DNA of 64,000 nucleotides from Lichenicola cladoniae (GTDB lineage Bacteria > Pseudomonadota > Alphaproteobacteria > Acetobacterales > Acetobacteraceae), in contig NZ_CP053708.1 of the NCBI RefSeq assembly GCF_013201075.1, positions 3,601,501 to 3,665,500 on the forward strand, in the 5' to 3' direction. The stretch's first letter is position 1. Each line of letters opens with the position of its first letter. Shown here in pieces: positions 36,263 to 45,277 of the stretch. The position numbers and the translations under genes are program-made. The notes beneath the pieces were generated by a model. The model ran no database searches. It was not told the DNA's origin and worked only from the letters and a program-made list of their open reading frames with translations.

Positions 36263-38100
36263 GAACTTTCGACGTCGTGCCGGACCTCAGGATTGGCTCG
36301 ATTGTCGAGGTTTCAGGAACTACAGCCCGGGTCGAACTCGACGGTGACATTACGGAACTCAGTCGAACCTACGAAGGGCGCGTTTACGCGGTCGGCCAAA
36401 TCGCGAGCGTCGTAAAGATCCACTTTGGTCGGCGCGTCCTCTTCGCTTACGTTCGCCTTCTGCGCATGCGATCCGAGATGCAGCTAGCGATTGGTGGCCC
36501 GCCGCTGCCGCCCGAGCGCGATCAACGGGTCATGGAAATCGATTTATTTGGAGAAGGCATTTGGCACGCCAACAAGAGCAGTTTGGCGTTCGGTCGCGGC
36601 GTGACGACTTACCCACTTCCGCTTCAGGGCGTCTACCTCATGTCCCATCAGGAGGTACAGGCTCTTTTCACCGCCGCTGAACAACAGCGCGGCGACGGTG
36701 AAGATCCGATGGTGGAAATTGGCCGCTACGTAGGCGCAGAGGCGGCGGTCGCCCGCGCCAACATTAACAAGATGTTCGGCCAGCACTGCGCCATTCTGGG
36801 ATCGACGGGTTCCGGCAAGTCGGCGACCGTAGCGGCTCTCCTTCATGGCTTGCTGCGTCAGCCCGTCGGAGGTGCGACTTGGCGTCCGCGTGTCGTCGTC
36901 ATCGACCCGCACGGCGAGTACGCTAAAGCGTTCGGAGACCGCGCCATCGTCTATAGGGCCTATGATTCGAGCGCTGGCGGGGAAGAGGCCGCGAGACCCA
37001 TCCTTCGGCTTCCCTACTGGCTCATGACGGGCGACGAGTTTCGCTCGCTGGTCATCGGCAAGACCGAGGAAGAAGCCACTACACAAAACAACATTGTCTA
37101 TAAGGCGCTGGCTCACGCCCGCATGGTCCAACTGAGTCTGATTGAGCCGTCTAGGAATTGGGTCGACAAGCAGACCGTCATTTCCCCGGACGATCCTCGG
37201 CCGCTAAAGCCGGAATACTCCGACAAGGTCACGGGGTTTGATAGAGATTTGCCGTTCCCATTCTCGCTCGATGAGTTCGTCGCTCACATTTTTGAAGAGC
37301 AAGGCGTAACTGTTGATGCCAAGGGCGCGGCCAAACGAAAGTCTGCCACGGACTCGAAGTCCCACCGCTCGATACTTGACAAACTCAATGTCTTACGCGC
37401 CGACCCGCGCTTGTCTTTCCTACTCAAGAACTTTGCTGTGGACGATCCGGACCTCGCCGCGATCATTGAGCAGTTTGTCGGCGGAGGAGCTGCGGAGGAG
37501 CGCAAAGATATTCGGATCATCGATATTTCTGGCCTCCCGAACGAAGTTGCCGGTCCCCTGACGGCAGTCATCGCTAGGCTGCTGTTTCAATACAAGGTCT
37601 GGCAGACGCGCGAAGAGCGCGAACGCGATCCTGTGTTACTCGTTTGCGAAGAAGCTCATCGGTACGTCCCCAACCATGGTCAGGCTGAGTACGAGACGGC
37701 ACAGACTGCGGTGCGACGCCTAGCCCGGGAAGGCAGGAAGTACGGCCTCGGCTTAATGCTGGTCTCGCAGCGCCCTGCGGATGTCGAGAGTACCGTACTC
37801 TCTCAGTGCAACAGTTGGATTATCCTGCGCCTCACAAACTCGGTTGACCAAGAGCACGTCGGACGGTTTCTGCCCGACAGCCTTGCAGGACTAACAAAGC
37901 TGTTACCATCATTGGTAAGGCGCGAAGCAATTTTTGTCGGTGAAGCTGCGGCCATTCCTGCAAGAATCAAAATTCGCGAACTGGCCGAAGATCAACTTCC
38001 AGACTCAAACGACATCAAGTTCGCGGACGGCTGGGCGAAGCCTCCCATCAGTCGTGAAGCGATCGAAACGGTAGTGAAGCGCTGGCGGCGTGAACCCTAA
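36259..38100 (+). CDS. HerA-type hexameric ATPase of the SIR2-HerA pair
   Basis: 613 aa. An N-terminal HAS-barrel-like region (GSIVEVSGTTARVEL) precedes the FtsK-HerA ATPase: Walker A GSTGSGKS (181-188), VVIDPHGEY, Walker B LLVCEEAH (460-467), and LAREGRKYGLGLMLVSQRP with an arginine-finger region. An insertion of ~100 residues (~290-390) splits the ATPase. No NurA gene is nearby, so this is not the archaeal-type resection pair; the SIR2 partner overlaps upstream. Confidence 0.88.
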   Translation: MRTFDVVPDLRIGSIVEVSGTTARVELDGDITELSRTYEGRVYAVGQIASVVKIHFGRRVLFAYVRLLRMRSEMQLAIGGPPLPPERDQRVMEIDLFGEGIWHANKSSLAFGRGVTTYPLPLQGVYLMSHQEVQALFTAAEQQRGDGEDPMVEIGRYVGAEAAVARANINKMFGQHCAILGSTGSGKSATVAALLHGLLRQPVGGATWRPRVVVIDPHGEYAKAFGDRAIVYRAYDSSAGGEEAARPILRLPYWLMTGDEFRSLVIGKTEEEATTQNNIVYKALAHARMVQLSLIEPSRNWVDKQTVISPDDPRPLKPEYSDKVTGFDRDLPFPFSLDEFVAHIFEEQGVTVDAKGAAKRKSATDSKSHRSILDKLNVLRADPRLSFLLKNFAVDDPDLAAIIEQFVGGGAAEERKDIRIIDISGLPNEVAGPLTAVIARLLFQYKVWQTREERERDPVLLVCEEAHRYVPNHGQAEYETAQTAVRRLAREGRKYGLGLMLVSQRPADVESTVLSQCNSWIILRLTNSVDQEHVGRFLPDSLAGLTKLLPSLVRREAIFVGEAAAIPARIKIRELAEDQLPDSNDIKFADGWAKPPISREAIETVVKRWRREP

Positions 38101-38194
38101 GAGGACTGACCTGAAGCACTAATCCGTCCGAGTATCTGATCACGGTGTAGGGCAAGAGTTCGCTCCTGGCGCATAGAGTCGCATCCTATCGCTA

Positions 38195-39487
38195 TTACGG
38201 CGGTGTTTTCCAAAGGTAGTCGCTAGCCGAGCATTCGACGCCCTCAAGGTTGAGCCGCTCAAGCAGCAAGCGCCCGTCGATGGGATCGATCGTGGGCGCA
38301 ACATAGATTCCTTTAATTTTCCGGTTTCGCCCGTTCATGAGGCTCAGACTGTTCGCGTCGCGCATCGAGTGACCGATGACTATTGGCCGGGACGTCTTCA
38401 GCACGTCCTCAACCGCAACCCAAAAAAGCCTGTCCATCCGCGCACGATCCGCATCGGCGGTGCTTAGAACGAGCGTCGTCGGGCGGTCCATCGACCCATC
38501 GATCTTAAAGATCGTGACCGCCGGCTTTGCATCGCCTTTCACATAATCACCTGGCGTTCGCACGGCATATGGGATCGCGAGCATTTCGCAAGCGTGCTCG
38601 AACAGCCGGTCGTAGTTGGTGGTCAGGATGATGGGAAACCGCTGCACCGCCGCCACGTGAGCCAGCGTAGGCTCGACGGGCAGAGGCGGATTGAGGAGTT
38701 CGCCGACGATACTGAGGCTTCGGGCGCGTCCGAGCGTCGTTTCGGCCACCTCGAATAACTGAGCTAGGCTGTGGCGTGACGTCTGGTCTGAATCAAGGCC
38801 GAGAGCCTGGCCGACAACTCCCGCCAAGGCGTTTGCGCTCGGATAGCCGGCACTGAGCGACAATCCTGCGCCAGCGAACAGAACCTCGGGCGGCGCGGCA
38901 GCGTCTCTCGGAGGCGTCGGCGGTGCTCGGCTCGCGGAGGTAAGCTCGACTGGCGATTGCGCTGCTATCTTCGAGACTTGAGTTTCTACCGCGGTGCGCA
39001 GGTATGAGCTGGTGAACACGTCAAGCAACGCCTGGAATACTTTTCCTCTCAGGTCAGATGCAAGATTGAACTCGGTGCGAAATAAACCGCTCTTCCAGTC
39101 GGCGATTTCCTTACGGAACTTGTCCCTCAGAATCGCATCGTCGCTGGTCGAATCTGCCCCGTACTTTAGCTTCTTGAAGAAAGGCAGGATCGGTATCCCC
39201 TGATCTTGGGCGACGTCGATCTCGAGATGGGTAACGGACTTGCCTTTGTCGGCGCCATAACCGCCCATCGGTATCCAGCCATACCGTTCACCTTGGATCA
39301 GAATGCAAATTAGGGAAGTTCGAATTTCTGGCTCCAGGACGTCCCAGCTTGTGCCGCCGTTCGGGAGGATGCCTTCGGTGTTCACCGGCTCGAAATTAAG
39401 GCTCTTGATAACCTCGACGACTGCCTCACGCTCGTTAGCGAGGTCGTCCATGGTGCTGCTCACGAACACTCGGATCTTCGCCGGCAT
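38195..39487 (-). CDS. DUF4062-SIR2 fusion protein, candidate defence effector
   Basis: 430 aa. Residues 1 to ~105 are DUF4062 (RVFVSSTMDDLANEREAVVE, then THLEIDVAQDQGIPILPF), a domain often found at the head of NTPase and immunity proteins. A Pro-rich linker (~180-200) leads to a SIR2-like domain: LFAGAGLS (203-210), TTNYDRLFEHA (Asn291). The segment that normally reads KLHGSxD reads KIDGSMDRP, so Asp330 replaces the catalytic His. It is convergent with herA, 94 bases apart. Function unknown; inactive NADase, altered chemistry or NAD(-like) sensor are all possible. Confidence 0.78.
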   Translation of the reverse strand: MPAKIRVFVSSTMDDLANEREAVVEVIKSLNFEPVNTEGILPNGGTSWDVLEPEIRTSLICILIQGERYGWIPMGGYGADKGKSVTHLEIDVAQDQGIPILPFFKKLKYGADSTSDDAILRDKFRKEIADWKSGLFRTEFNLASDLRGKVFQALLDVFTSSYLRTAVETQVSKIAAQSPVELTSASRAPPTPPRDAAAPPEVLFAGAGLSLSAGYPSANALAGVVGQALGLDSDQTSRHSLAQLFEVAETTLGRARSLSIVGELLNPPLPVEPTLAHVAAVQRFPIILTTNYDRLFEHACEMLAIPYAVRTPGDYVKGDAKPAVTIFKIDGSMDRPTTLVLSTADADRARMDRLFWVAVEDVLKTSRPIVIGHSMRDANSLSLMNGRNRKIKGIYVAPTIDPIDGRLLLERLNLEGVECSASDYLWKTPP

Positions 39488-40047
39488 GCAATCCCTCCAC
39501 CCGCAGTTCCAATAGCATAGTTTAACATCTGCTTGCGATTCCGCGATTGGAGTTGCTTATGGCTCAACCGCGAACTCTGGAGCGCCTTTCGTGCAGTTTT
39601 GAGTTAGGCTTAACCGTCGCATAGAACTTGGTCCTTAGGTACGGCTTCGGAATGTGAGAACGATGCCGCTATCAGGGCCTAGTTTCCAGCGAGAAATGGA
39701 CTTCTGCTTCTGGCGCCACCCCGACGTATCGGACTGCACTTCGCAATGGCCGCGCTCAGAAAGTGGCGAAGGCCGCCTCAACGGCCGACATGAGCGCAAA
39801 CCGGTCATTCAGGTTGCTCATCCTCCATCTCCGCTACTCACTCAGGATCACGATTGACTCTGGGCATCGCCTACGGCTTTTCTTGAACAAGAATGGCGGA
39901 CACGCTCAAAGGTCAAGGATGGGATCTCTACTCTGTGGGCGCAACAAGCAGTCGTCACTTGAGACGGCGAGCACGCAGTCTTCATCTTCGAGTCATCCAA
40001 CTCCATCAACAGCAGGGCTCGCGCTCGAATACGGACGACGGTCGGTC
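39488..40047. other. Gene-poor right end of the defence island
   Basis: 560 bases of lower-GC sequence between the DUF4062-SIR2 start and the rlmH stop. The only open frames are short and look random. The DUF4062-SIR2 promoter should be near 39500. No repeat matching the left end was seen by eye. Confidence 0.45.
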
Positions 40048-40503
40048 TCATGGTCGGCCGGCCCGATGATACGGGTGGCCGGTGCTGATCGCCCTCGCCC
40101 GGTAAAGCTGTTCCGCCAGCAACCCCCGCACCAGCATGTGCGGCCAGGTCATCGGGCCTAGCGACAGGCTGGTGTCCGAGCGGGCCATAACCGTCGCGTC
40201 CAGGCCTTCGGCGCCGCCGATCAGGAAACACAGCGGACGGGCACTGCCGAGCCAAGTTTCCAGCCGCTGCGAGAACATCACGCTGTCCGGACGTTCGCCG
40301 CCTTCGTCGAGTGCCACCACCAGCGCGTTTGTCGGCAGGCAGGCCAGCAGCGCCTGCGCCTCGCGACGCTTGATCTCGACCGGAGCCCCACGGCCTTCGG
40401 CGACCTCGATCATCTCCAGCTTCGGGTTCAGGCGCTGCTGGTAGCGTTCCAGCAACGCCCGCTCCGGGCCGTCCTTCAGCCGTCCGACCGCGATCAGGCG
40501 CAT
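40048..40503 (-). CDS. rlmH: 23S rRNA pseudouridine-1915 N3-methyltransferase
   Basis: 151 aa SPOUT methyltransferase. LIAVGRLKDGPERALLERY opening, ALDEGGERPDS, FLIGGAEGLD and LGPMTWPHMLVRGLLAEQLYRA with HPYHR near the end form the SAM knot. It methylates position 1915 of mature ribosomes. The few residues after HPYHR (AGRP) exceed the usual end and lie at the island junction. Downstream of rsfS by 18 bases. Confidence 0.95.
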   Translation of the reverse strand: MRLIAVGRLKDGPERALLERYQQRLNPKLEMIEVAEGRGAPVEIKRREAQALLACLPTNALVVALDEGGERPDSVMFSQRLETWLGSARPLCFLIGGAEGLDATVMARSDTSLSLGPMTWPHMLVRGLLAEQLYRARAISTGHPYHRAGRP

Positions 40504-40521
40504 GGCGGTCGGAGGCCGTTC

Positions 40522-41097
40522 CTACGAATTGACGGGCTGTTCGGCTTCAGCTTCGGCCTCGGCCGGCTCGTCGAGGTCGGCGCCCCACATGCGCTCCAGC
40601 CCGTACAAGGCCCGCGCTTCCGGCTTGAACAGATGCACGACGATGTCGCCGGCATCGAGCAGCACCCAGTCCGAGCTGCCGGCGCCCTCGATCAGCACGC
40701 GCTGCTTGAGGCCGACTTCCTTGAGCTTGGTCTCCAGATGCGTCGCCATCGCGCTGATCTGGCGGTCGGCGATGCCGGTCGCGATCACCATCCGGTCGGC
40801 GAACGAGGCGCGGCCGGTCAGGTCGAGCGTGACGATGTCCTCGCCCTTGTCGTCGGCCAGGCTCTCGGTGATGACGCCGAGATACTTGTCCAGTGCCGCG
40901 ACATCGAGCGGCTCGCGCACGATTTTGCGGCCCCGCGCGCCCTGCGGTCCGGCAACGACGGCCTTCTTGCGGGCGGTGCCAGGAGCCTTGGCGACTTCGG
41001 CGAGGGATGCGGACGGCATGGACGCGCCGGCTGCACGGGTGGGCTTGCCGGTTTCGGCAATGGGCTTCCTGGCGATGATAAGTCTCCTGCCGGACAT
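40522..41097 (-). CDS. rsfS: Ribosomal silencing factor RsfS
   Basis: 191 aa, longer than the ~110 of typical RsfS because of a ~60-residue N-terminal Lys/Ala-rich stretch and an acidic C-terminal tail. The core is clear: LGVITESLADDKGEDIVTLDLTGRASFADRMVIATG, ISAMATHLETKLKE, DWVLLDAGDIVVHLF and YGLERMWG. It binds L14 and blocks subunit joining in starvation. The true start could be internal (the next ATG lies 26 codons in). Confidence 0.93.
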   Translation of the reverse strand: MSGRRLIIARKPIAETGKPTRAAGASMPSASLAEVAKAPGTARKKAVVAGPQGARGRKIVREPLDVAALDKYLGVITESLADDKGEDIVTLDLTGRASFADRMVIATGIADRQISAMATHLETKLKEVGLKQRVLIEGAGSSDWVLLDAGDIVVHLFKPEARALYGLERMWGADLDEPAEAEAEAEQPVNS

Positions 41098-41203
41098 GAT
41101 TCTCGATCACGGCCTGCATCATGAAAGGTCTGGGCGATGGTGGTCTGGTGCGCCTTATCGGCTTCTCCGGCGCCAGGGCCAAGCATTGCGTTGCACAGAC
41201 CCC

Positions 41204-41818
41204 CTAGGCAGTCCCGGAAGAGCCGTTCGCCAGGCGCAGCTTGGTCGCGGAAATGTCGGTCTGGGGAGCGGTCAGGAACACCCAGGCGGGTGCGGGACGG
41301 TCGGCTAGGACCGGCGCCTCGCGGGCCGGCCGCCGGTCATGCCGTAGCATCAGCGCCGCCCGACCGGCCAGTGCGCGGTGGTTGTAGGACGGGCGCGGCA
41401 GCACGGCGATCGGCACCGCGCGCACCACTTCCCGCCAGCGCCGCCAACGCGGCAGCTCGGCCAACCCGTCGGCGCCCATCAGCCAGACGAACTGGATCCG
41501 CGGGAAGCGCCGCTTCAGGCCGCGTATGGTGTCGACCGTGTAGCGGGTGCGCATGATGCGCTCGATGTCGGTGGCGATGATGCGCCGCCCGTCCACCAGC
41601 GCCTTGGCGCCGGCCAGGCGGGTGGCCAGCGGCGCCATGCCGTGGCGCGGCTTCAGCGGATTGCCCGGCGAGACCAGCAGCCACACCTGGTCGAGCTGCA
41701 GATGCGCCAGCGCCTGCCGGGCGACCAGCAGATGGCCGTGATGCGCGGGATTGAACGACCCGCCCAGCAGGCCGACCCGGAGGCGGCGGGTGTCTCCGGC
41801 GGGGGGGATGCGGCTCAC
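41204..41818 (-). CDS. nadD: Nicotinate-nucleotide adenylyltransferase
   Basis: 204 aa with GTG start that overlaps the proA stop (GTGA). Nucleotidyltransferase motifs: LLGGSFNPAHHGHLLVARQAL, WLLVSPGNPLK, WLMGADGLAELPRWRRW and DISATKLR, in place of the usual ISSTxIR. NAD biosynthesis from nicotinate mononucleotide. Part of the common proA-nadD-rsfS-rlmH order; a 106-base gap separates it from rsfS. Confidence 0.95.
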   Translation of the reverse strand: MSRIPPAGDTRRLRVGLLGGSFNPAHHGHLLVARQALAHLQLDQVWLLVSPGNPLKPRHGMAPLATRLAGAKALVDGRRIIATDIERIMRTRYTVDTIRGLKRRFPRIQFVWLMGADGLAELPRWRRWREVVRAVPIAVLPRPSYNHRALAGRAALMLRHDRRPAREAPVLADRPAPAWVFLTAPQTDISATKLRLANGSSGTA

Positions 41819-43065
41819 GGTCGGATCTGGCCGGACCCGATCACCTCGTAGCGGAAGATCGTCAGTTGCTCGAGGCCGACCGGTCCGCGCGCATGCACAC
41901 GCCCCGTGGCGATGCCGATCTCGGCGCCGAAGCCGAACTCGCCGCCGTCGCAGAACTGCGTCGAGGCGTTCCACAACACCACCGCGCTGTCGGTGCCGGC
42001 CAGGAACCGGCACGCCACCGCCTCGTCCGCGGTCACGATCGCCTCGGTATGCGCGCTGCTGTGCCGCGCGATGTGCGCCAATGCCGCATCGACATCCTGC
42101 ACTACCGCGATCGACAGCACCGGGCCCAGCCACTCGGTATCGAAATCGGCCGGGGAGGCAGCGACGAGCCCGGGGACGATGGCGCAGGCGGCCGGGTCGG
42201 CGCGGAAATCGCAGCCGAGTGCGGCCAAATCGTCGACGATCATCGGCAGCAGCGAACCGGCGATCGCCTCGTCGATCAGCAGCGTCTCGGTCGCGCCGCA
42301 CACGCCGGTGCGGCGCATCTTGGCATTGGCGATCAGCGCGCGCGCCATCTCGGGGTCGGCCGCGCGATGGATGTAGGTGTGGCAGAGCCCCTCGGCATGG
42401 GCGAGCACCGGCACCCTGGCCTCCCGCTGCACCCGCTCGACCAGCGATCGGCCGCCACGCGGGATGATCAGGTCGATCAGCCCGGCGGCGCCGAGCATGG
42501 CGGCGACATGGGCACGGTCGGCGTCGGGCGGGATCTGCACGCACGCCTCGGGCAACCCGGCCTGCACCAGGCCCTCGACGATGGCGGCGTGGATCTCGCG
42601 CGCGCTGCGCAGGCTCTCGGAGCCGCCGCGCAGGATCACCGCGTTGCCGGATTTCAGGCACAGCCCGCCGGCGTCGGCGCCGACATTGGGACGGCTCTCG
42701 TAGATCATGCCGATGATGCCGACCGGCGTCGCCACCCGGCGGAACCGCAAGCCGTTCGGCCGGGTCCATTCCGCCAGCACGCGGCCAAGCGGATCGGGCA
42801 GTGCCGCGATCTCGTCGAGGCCCCGCGCCATCGCCTCGATCCGTGCCGGGTTAAGGGTCAGCCGGTCGCGGAAGGCGTCGGAGGCGGTCGAGGCCGCGAC
42901 GTCCAGCGCATTGGCGGCCAGGATGGAGGCGCTACGGGCACGGATCGCCGCCGCCGCCGCGGTCAGCGCATGGTTGCGGGTCTCGCCGCTCGATTGCGCC
43001 AGCACGCGGCTCGCGGCACGCGCCCTGGCGGCTGCTCCGGCGATCCAGCTCTCGTCCAAATGCAT
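41815..43065 (-). CDS. proA: Gamma-glutamyl phosphate reductase
   Basis: 416 aa from the ATG at 43065. Aldehyde-dehydrogenase-fold enzyme of proline synthesis: VGIIGMIYESRPNV, NAVILRGGSES, IIPRGGRSLV, catalytic Cys in RRTGVCGATETLL, and the GFGAEIGIATGRVHARGPVGLEQLT ending of ProA. It uses NADPH. proB is not adjacent; proC lies at 59261 in this window. Downstream of the ACP gene by 31 bases. Confidence 0.95.
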   Translation of the reverse strand: MHLDESWIAGAAARARAASRVLAQSSGETRNHALTAAAAAIRARSASILAANALDVAASTASDAFRDRLTLNPARIEAMARGLDEIAALPDPLGRVLAEWTRPNGLRFRRVATPVGIIGMIYESRPNVGADAGGLCLKSGNAVILRGGSESLRSAREIHAAIVEGLVQAGLPEACVQIPPDADRAHVAAMLGAAGLIDLIIPRGGRSLVERVQREARVPVLAHAEGLCHTYIHRAADPEMARALIANAKMRRTGVCGATETLLIDEAIAGSLLPMIVDDLAALGCDFRADPAACAIVPGLVAASPADFDTEWLGPVLSIAVVQDVDAALAHIARHSSAHTEAIVTADEAVACRFLAGTDSAVVLWNASTQFCDGGEFGFGAEIGIATGRVHARGPVGLEQLTIFRYEVIGSGQIRP

Positions 43066-43096
43066 CACGCCCCTGTCCTCGGCACCCGGTCCGGCT

Positions 43097-43342
43097 TCAG
43101 GCGGCCTTGGCTTGGACCAGCGTGGCCAGGTCGCCGACATTCTTGAGCTGGTCGACCTCGCGCGAGCGGAGCTTGATGCCGAACTGCTGCTCGACGCTGA
43201 TGATGATGGTCACCATCTTGATCGAATCCCAGCCGGCCACCTGCTCGGCCGACGTGGTCGGGGTCAGCCTGATGGTGTCGTCGCCGAACACCTCGTGGAA
43301 CACTTCGGTCAGGCCTGCATAAACTTCTGCTTCCGTCGCCAC
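43097..43342 (-). CDS. Orphan acyl carrier protein
   Basis: 81 aa, about the length of AcpP but different in sequence. Phosphopantetheine site Ser40 in GWDSIKMV. The segment EQQFGIKLRSREVDQLKNVGDLATLV fits the specialised ACPs that partner FkbH-like HAD proteins. It is 36 bases downstream of such a gene, so it probably carries a glyceryl or similar unit rather than a fatty chain. Inference from context. Confidence 0.88.
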   Translation of the reverse strand: MATEAEVYAGLTEVFHEVFGDDTIRLTPTTSAEQVAGWDSIKMVTIIISVEQQFGIKLRSREVDQLKNVGDLATLVQAKAA

Positions 43343-43378
43343 GTCTGAAACTCTCCTGGATGGTGGTAGGCGACGCGG

Positions 43379-45277
43379 TCAGGCGCCCTCGGTCACTGCC
43401 ATGTAGCTGTCTGCCGGCACGAAGTCATGCAGCCGCAGGCGGGCCAGGTGTCCGCCATGCGCCTGGGCCGCATGGTCCGAGAAGCCCAGCCTGGCGTAAT
43501 GGCCCGCCACCATGCCGTTCTTCGCAGTCGGGATGTATTCGCCCACCAGCGTCTCCGCCCCGGTCGCCGCGGCGGTCCGGGCGATCAGCGCCAGGGTGGC
43601 GTCCTCCACGCCGCGGCCGAGCACCCGGCACGACATCAGCCAGGTATCGATGTGGCACACCCTGGCCGCGTCGACCTGGCCGATCACGATGGCGATGATG
43701 CCGTTATCGCCGAAGCGGTCGAGCAGCCGGAGCTGCAGACCGAACGCGTTCGGATCCTCCATCAGCGTCGCCACCTGCTGCTCGGTCCGGCGTCGCGTGG
43801 TCAGGTTGAACTGGTTGGTCTTGTTGATGAGCTGGACGATCCGGCCGAGCCCGATCCGGTCGAAGCGGCGCCACACCAGCTGCATGTCGAGGCTGCGCAG
43901 GTAGGCCGGCATGTCGGTCGCCGAGCTTTCCAGCGCCGCCCGCTCGCGGTTCGCCTGGTACTGCACGGTGCGGGCGCGATCCTCGCCGGTGATCGACAGG
44001 CCCTCGAAATAGCCGGCATCGGCCAGCACCTGCGCCATCAGGGCGGGGTCGTCGCCGGGTATTTCCGGCACGCCGACTTCAGGCAGTTCGGCGCGCACCA
44101 GGTTGCGCTCGAACGGGTTGTCATCGAGGAACACCAGGCTGTCGAGGCCGATACTCAGGTCCGCGGCGATGCGGCGGAGGTTGGTCGCCTTGTCGTCCCA
44201 GTTGGCGACGAACGCCGATATGTCCGAGCGCTTCAGCAGCATCTCCGGATGCCTCTCGAACGCCGACAGCGCATTGGCCTCGTCGTTCTTGGAGCACACC
44301 GCGAGGATCACGCCGCGCTTGGCGAGCGACTTCGCATAGGCCTGCACCGACAGGAACGCCTCGCCGAGCGCCGAGCCCTGGCCGATCGCGATCCCCTCCA
44401 GCCCGTCATCGCCGATCACCCCGCCCCACAGCGTGTTGTCGAGATCGAGCACGAGGCACTTGGACGAGCGACCCTGGAGTGCTGCCACCAGCCGCCCGAC
44501 CATGTCGCCATAGACCGGCGCCGCGACCGGGGTGATGTCCTGCTTGGCGCGGTGCCACAGCACGGGGTCGTGCCAGTCGGCGATACCGTCCCGCGCCGAC
44601 GCATCGTCCAGCGCCAGCAGATGCACGCCCGCCTCGTCCGCCGCCGGGCGCAGCGCCGCGTTCAGCCGGGCGATCAGTCGAAGCGGCGAGCCGGACAGAC
44701 GCTGTTCGTTGTTGCCCATCAGCGTCGGCAGGGTCGGCATCACCGTCTGCTGGATGACCGCCGCGCCTATCGACCTGGCCAGCGACCAGCATCGACGCAT
44801 GCGCGACAATTCGTCTTCGAGTGCCGCGTCGGCGCCGGCCTGATCGGCGGCGACATCGAGGCCGGCGGTCACATGACGGCTATCGAACGACAGCAGCACG
44901 ATATCCGGCCGGAAACGGTGCAGTTCCGCATCGACGTCGGCGAGTTCCTGTTGATACTGGCCATACTCGCCCTCGTGCAGGGTCAGCCAGATGTTGCGCC
45001 TGAGTGCCGCGACCCGGATCGGAGCCAGCAGATGCACCGTGGTGGAGGAGCCGAGGACCGCCAGCCTGACCGGCCTGGTCGCCAGCCCGGGCGGCGGCGC
45101 GTCGGCGAAATGACGTTGCAGCAGCCGGTCCAGGCGTTCGGTTTTCAGGAAGTCGAGGCGGTGGTTGGCGAGTGCCACCAGATCCGCCCAGGCCACCGCT
45201 CCGGCGGCCTCGAGCGCCTTGATCCGGGGCACGAAATCGGTGGGTTCCGGCAACCAGGCGAGGCTAGGCTTGGGCAT
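43379..45277 (-). CDS. FkbH-like HAD-IIIC protein (SGNH-like N-terminus, HAD, GNAT-like C-terminus)
   Basis: 632 aa from the ATG at 45277, with GAGG upstream; in-frame starts at 45304 and 45331 exist. Residues ~70-265 resemble an SGNH-like domain (LAVLGSSTT, IVLLSFDSRHV). The HAD core is LVLDLDNTLWGGVIGDDG (Asp278/Asp280), with VCSKNDEANAL and FLDDNPFER. The C-terminal part (INKTNQFNLTTRR, DTWLMSCRVLGRGVEDA) is acyltransferase-like. FkbH proteins dephosphorylate 1,3-bisphosphoglycerate and load glyceryl onto an ACP; here the ACP follows directly. No polyketide genes adjoin. Confidence 0.87.
   Translation of the reverse strand: MPKPSLAWLPEPTDFVPRIKALEAAGAVAWADLVALANHRLDFLKTERLDRLLQRHFADAPPPGLATRPVRLAVLGSSTTVHLLAPIRVAALRRNIWLTLHEGEYGQYQQELADVDAELHRFRPDIVLLSFDSRHVTAGLDVAADQAGADAALEDELSRMRRCWSLARSIGAAVIQQTVMPTLPTLMGNNEQRLSGSPLRLIARLNAALRPAADEAGVHLLALDDASARDGIADWHDPVLWHRAKQDITPVAAPVYGDMVGRLVAALQGRSSKCLVLDLDNTLWGGVIGDDGLEGIAIGQGSALGEAFLSVQAYAKSLAKRGVILAVCSKNDEANALSAFERHPEMLLKRSDISAFVANWDDKATNLRRIAADLSIGLDSLVFLDDNPFERNLVRAELPEVGVPEIPGDDPALMAQVLADAGYFEGLSITGEDRARTVQYQANRERAALESSATDMPAYLRSLDMQLVWRRFDRIGLGRIVQLINKTNQFNLTTRRRTEQQVATLMEDPNAFGLQLRLLDRFGDNGIIAIVIGQVDAARVCHIDTWLMSCRVLGRGVEDATLALIARTAAATGAETLVGEYIPTAKNGMVAGHYARLGFSDHAAQAHGGHLARLRLHDFVPADSYMAVTEGA

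Larger units (their letters stand above)
34200..40047. other. Defence island: SIR2-HerA plus DUF4062-SIR2
   Basis: A lower-GC block inserted between sucD and rlmH, both high-GC housekeeping genes. It holds three genes with defence-type domains and ~1.4 kb of gene-poor sequence at its ends. No integrase, att duplication or insertion sequence was found, so the mode of entry is open. Boundaries are approximate and set by composition and gene content. Confidence 0.65.

Noticed and set aside
36259-38100. HerA as part of a DNA-repair HerA-NurA pair
   Set aside because: No nurA neighbour; the partner overlapping upstream is a SIR2 protein.
39654-40161. Short frames in the right end of the island, considered as a broken integrase
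   Set aside because: No integrase or transposase motif (no R-H-R-Y or DDE pattern) could be recognised.
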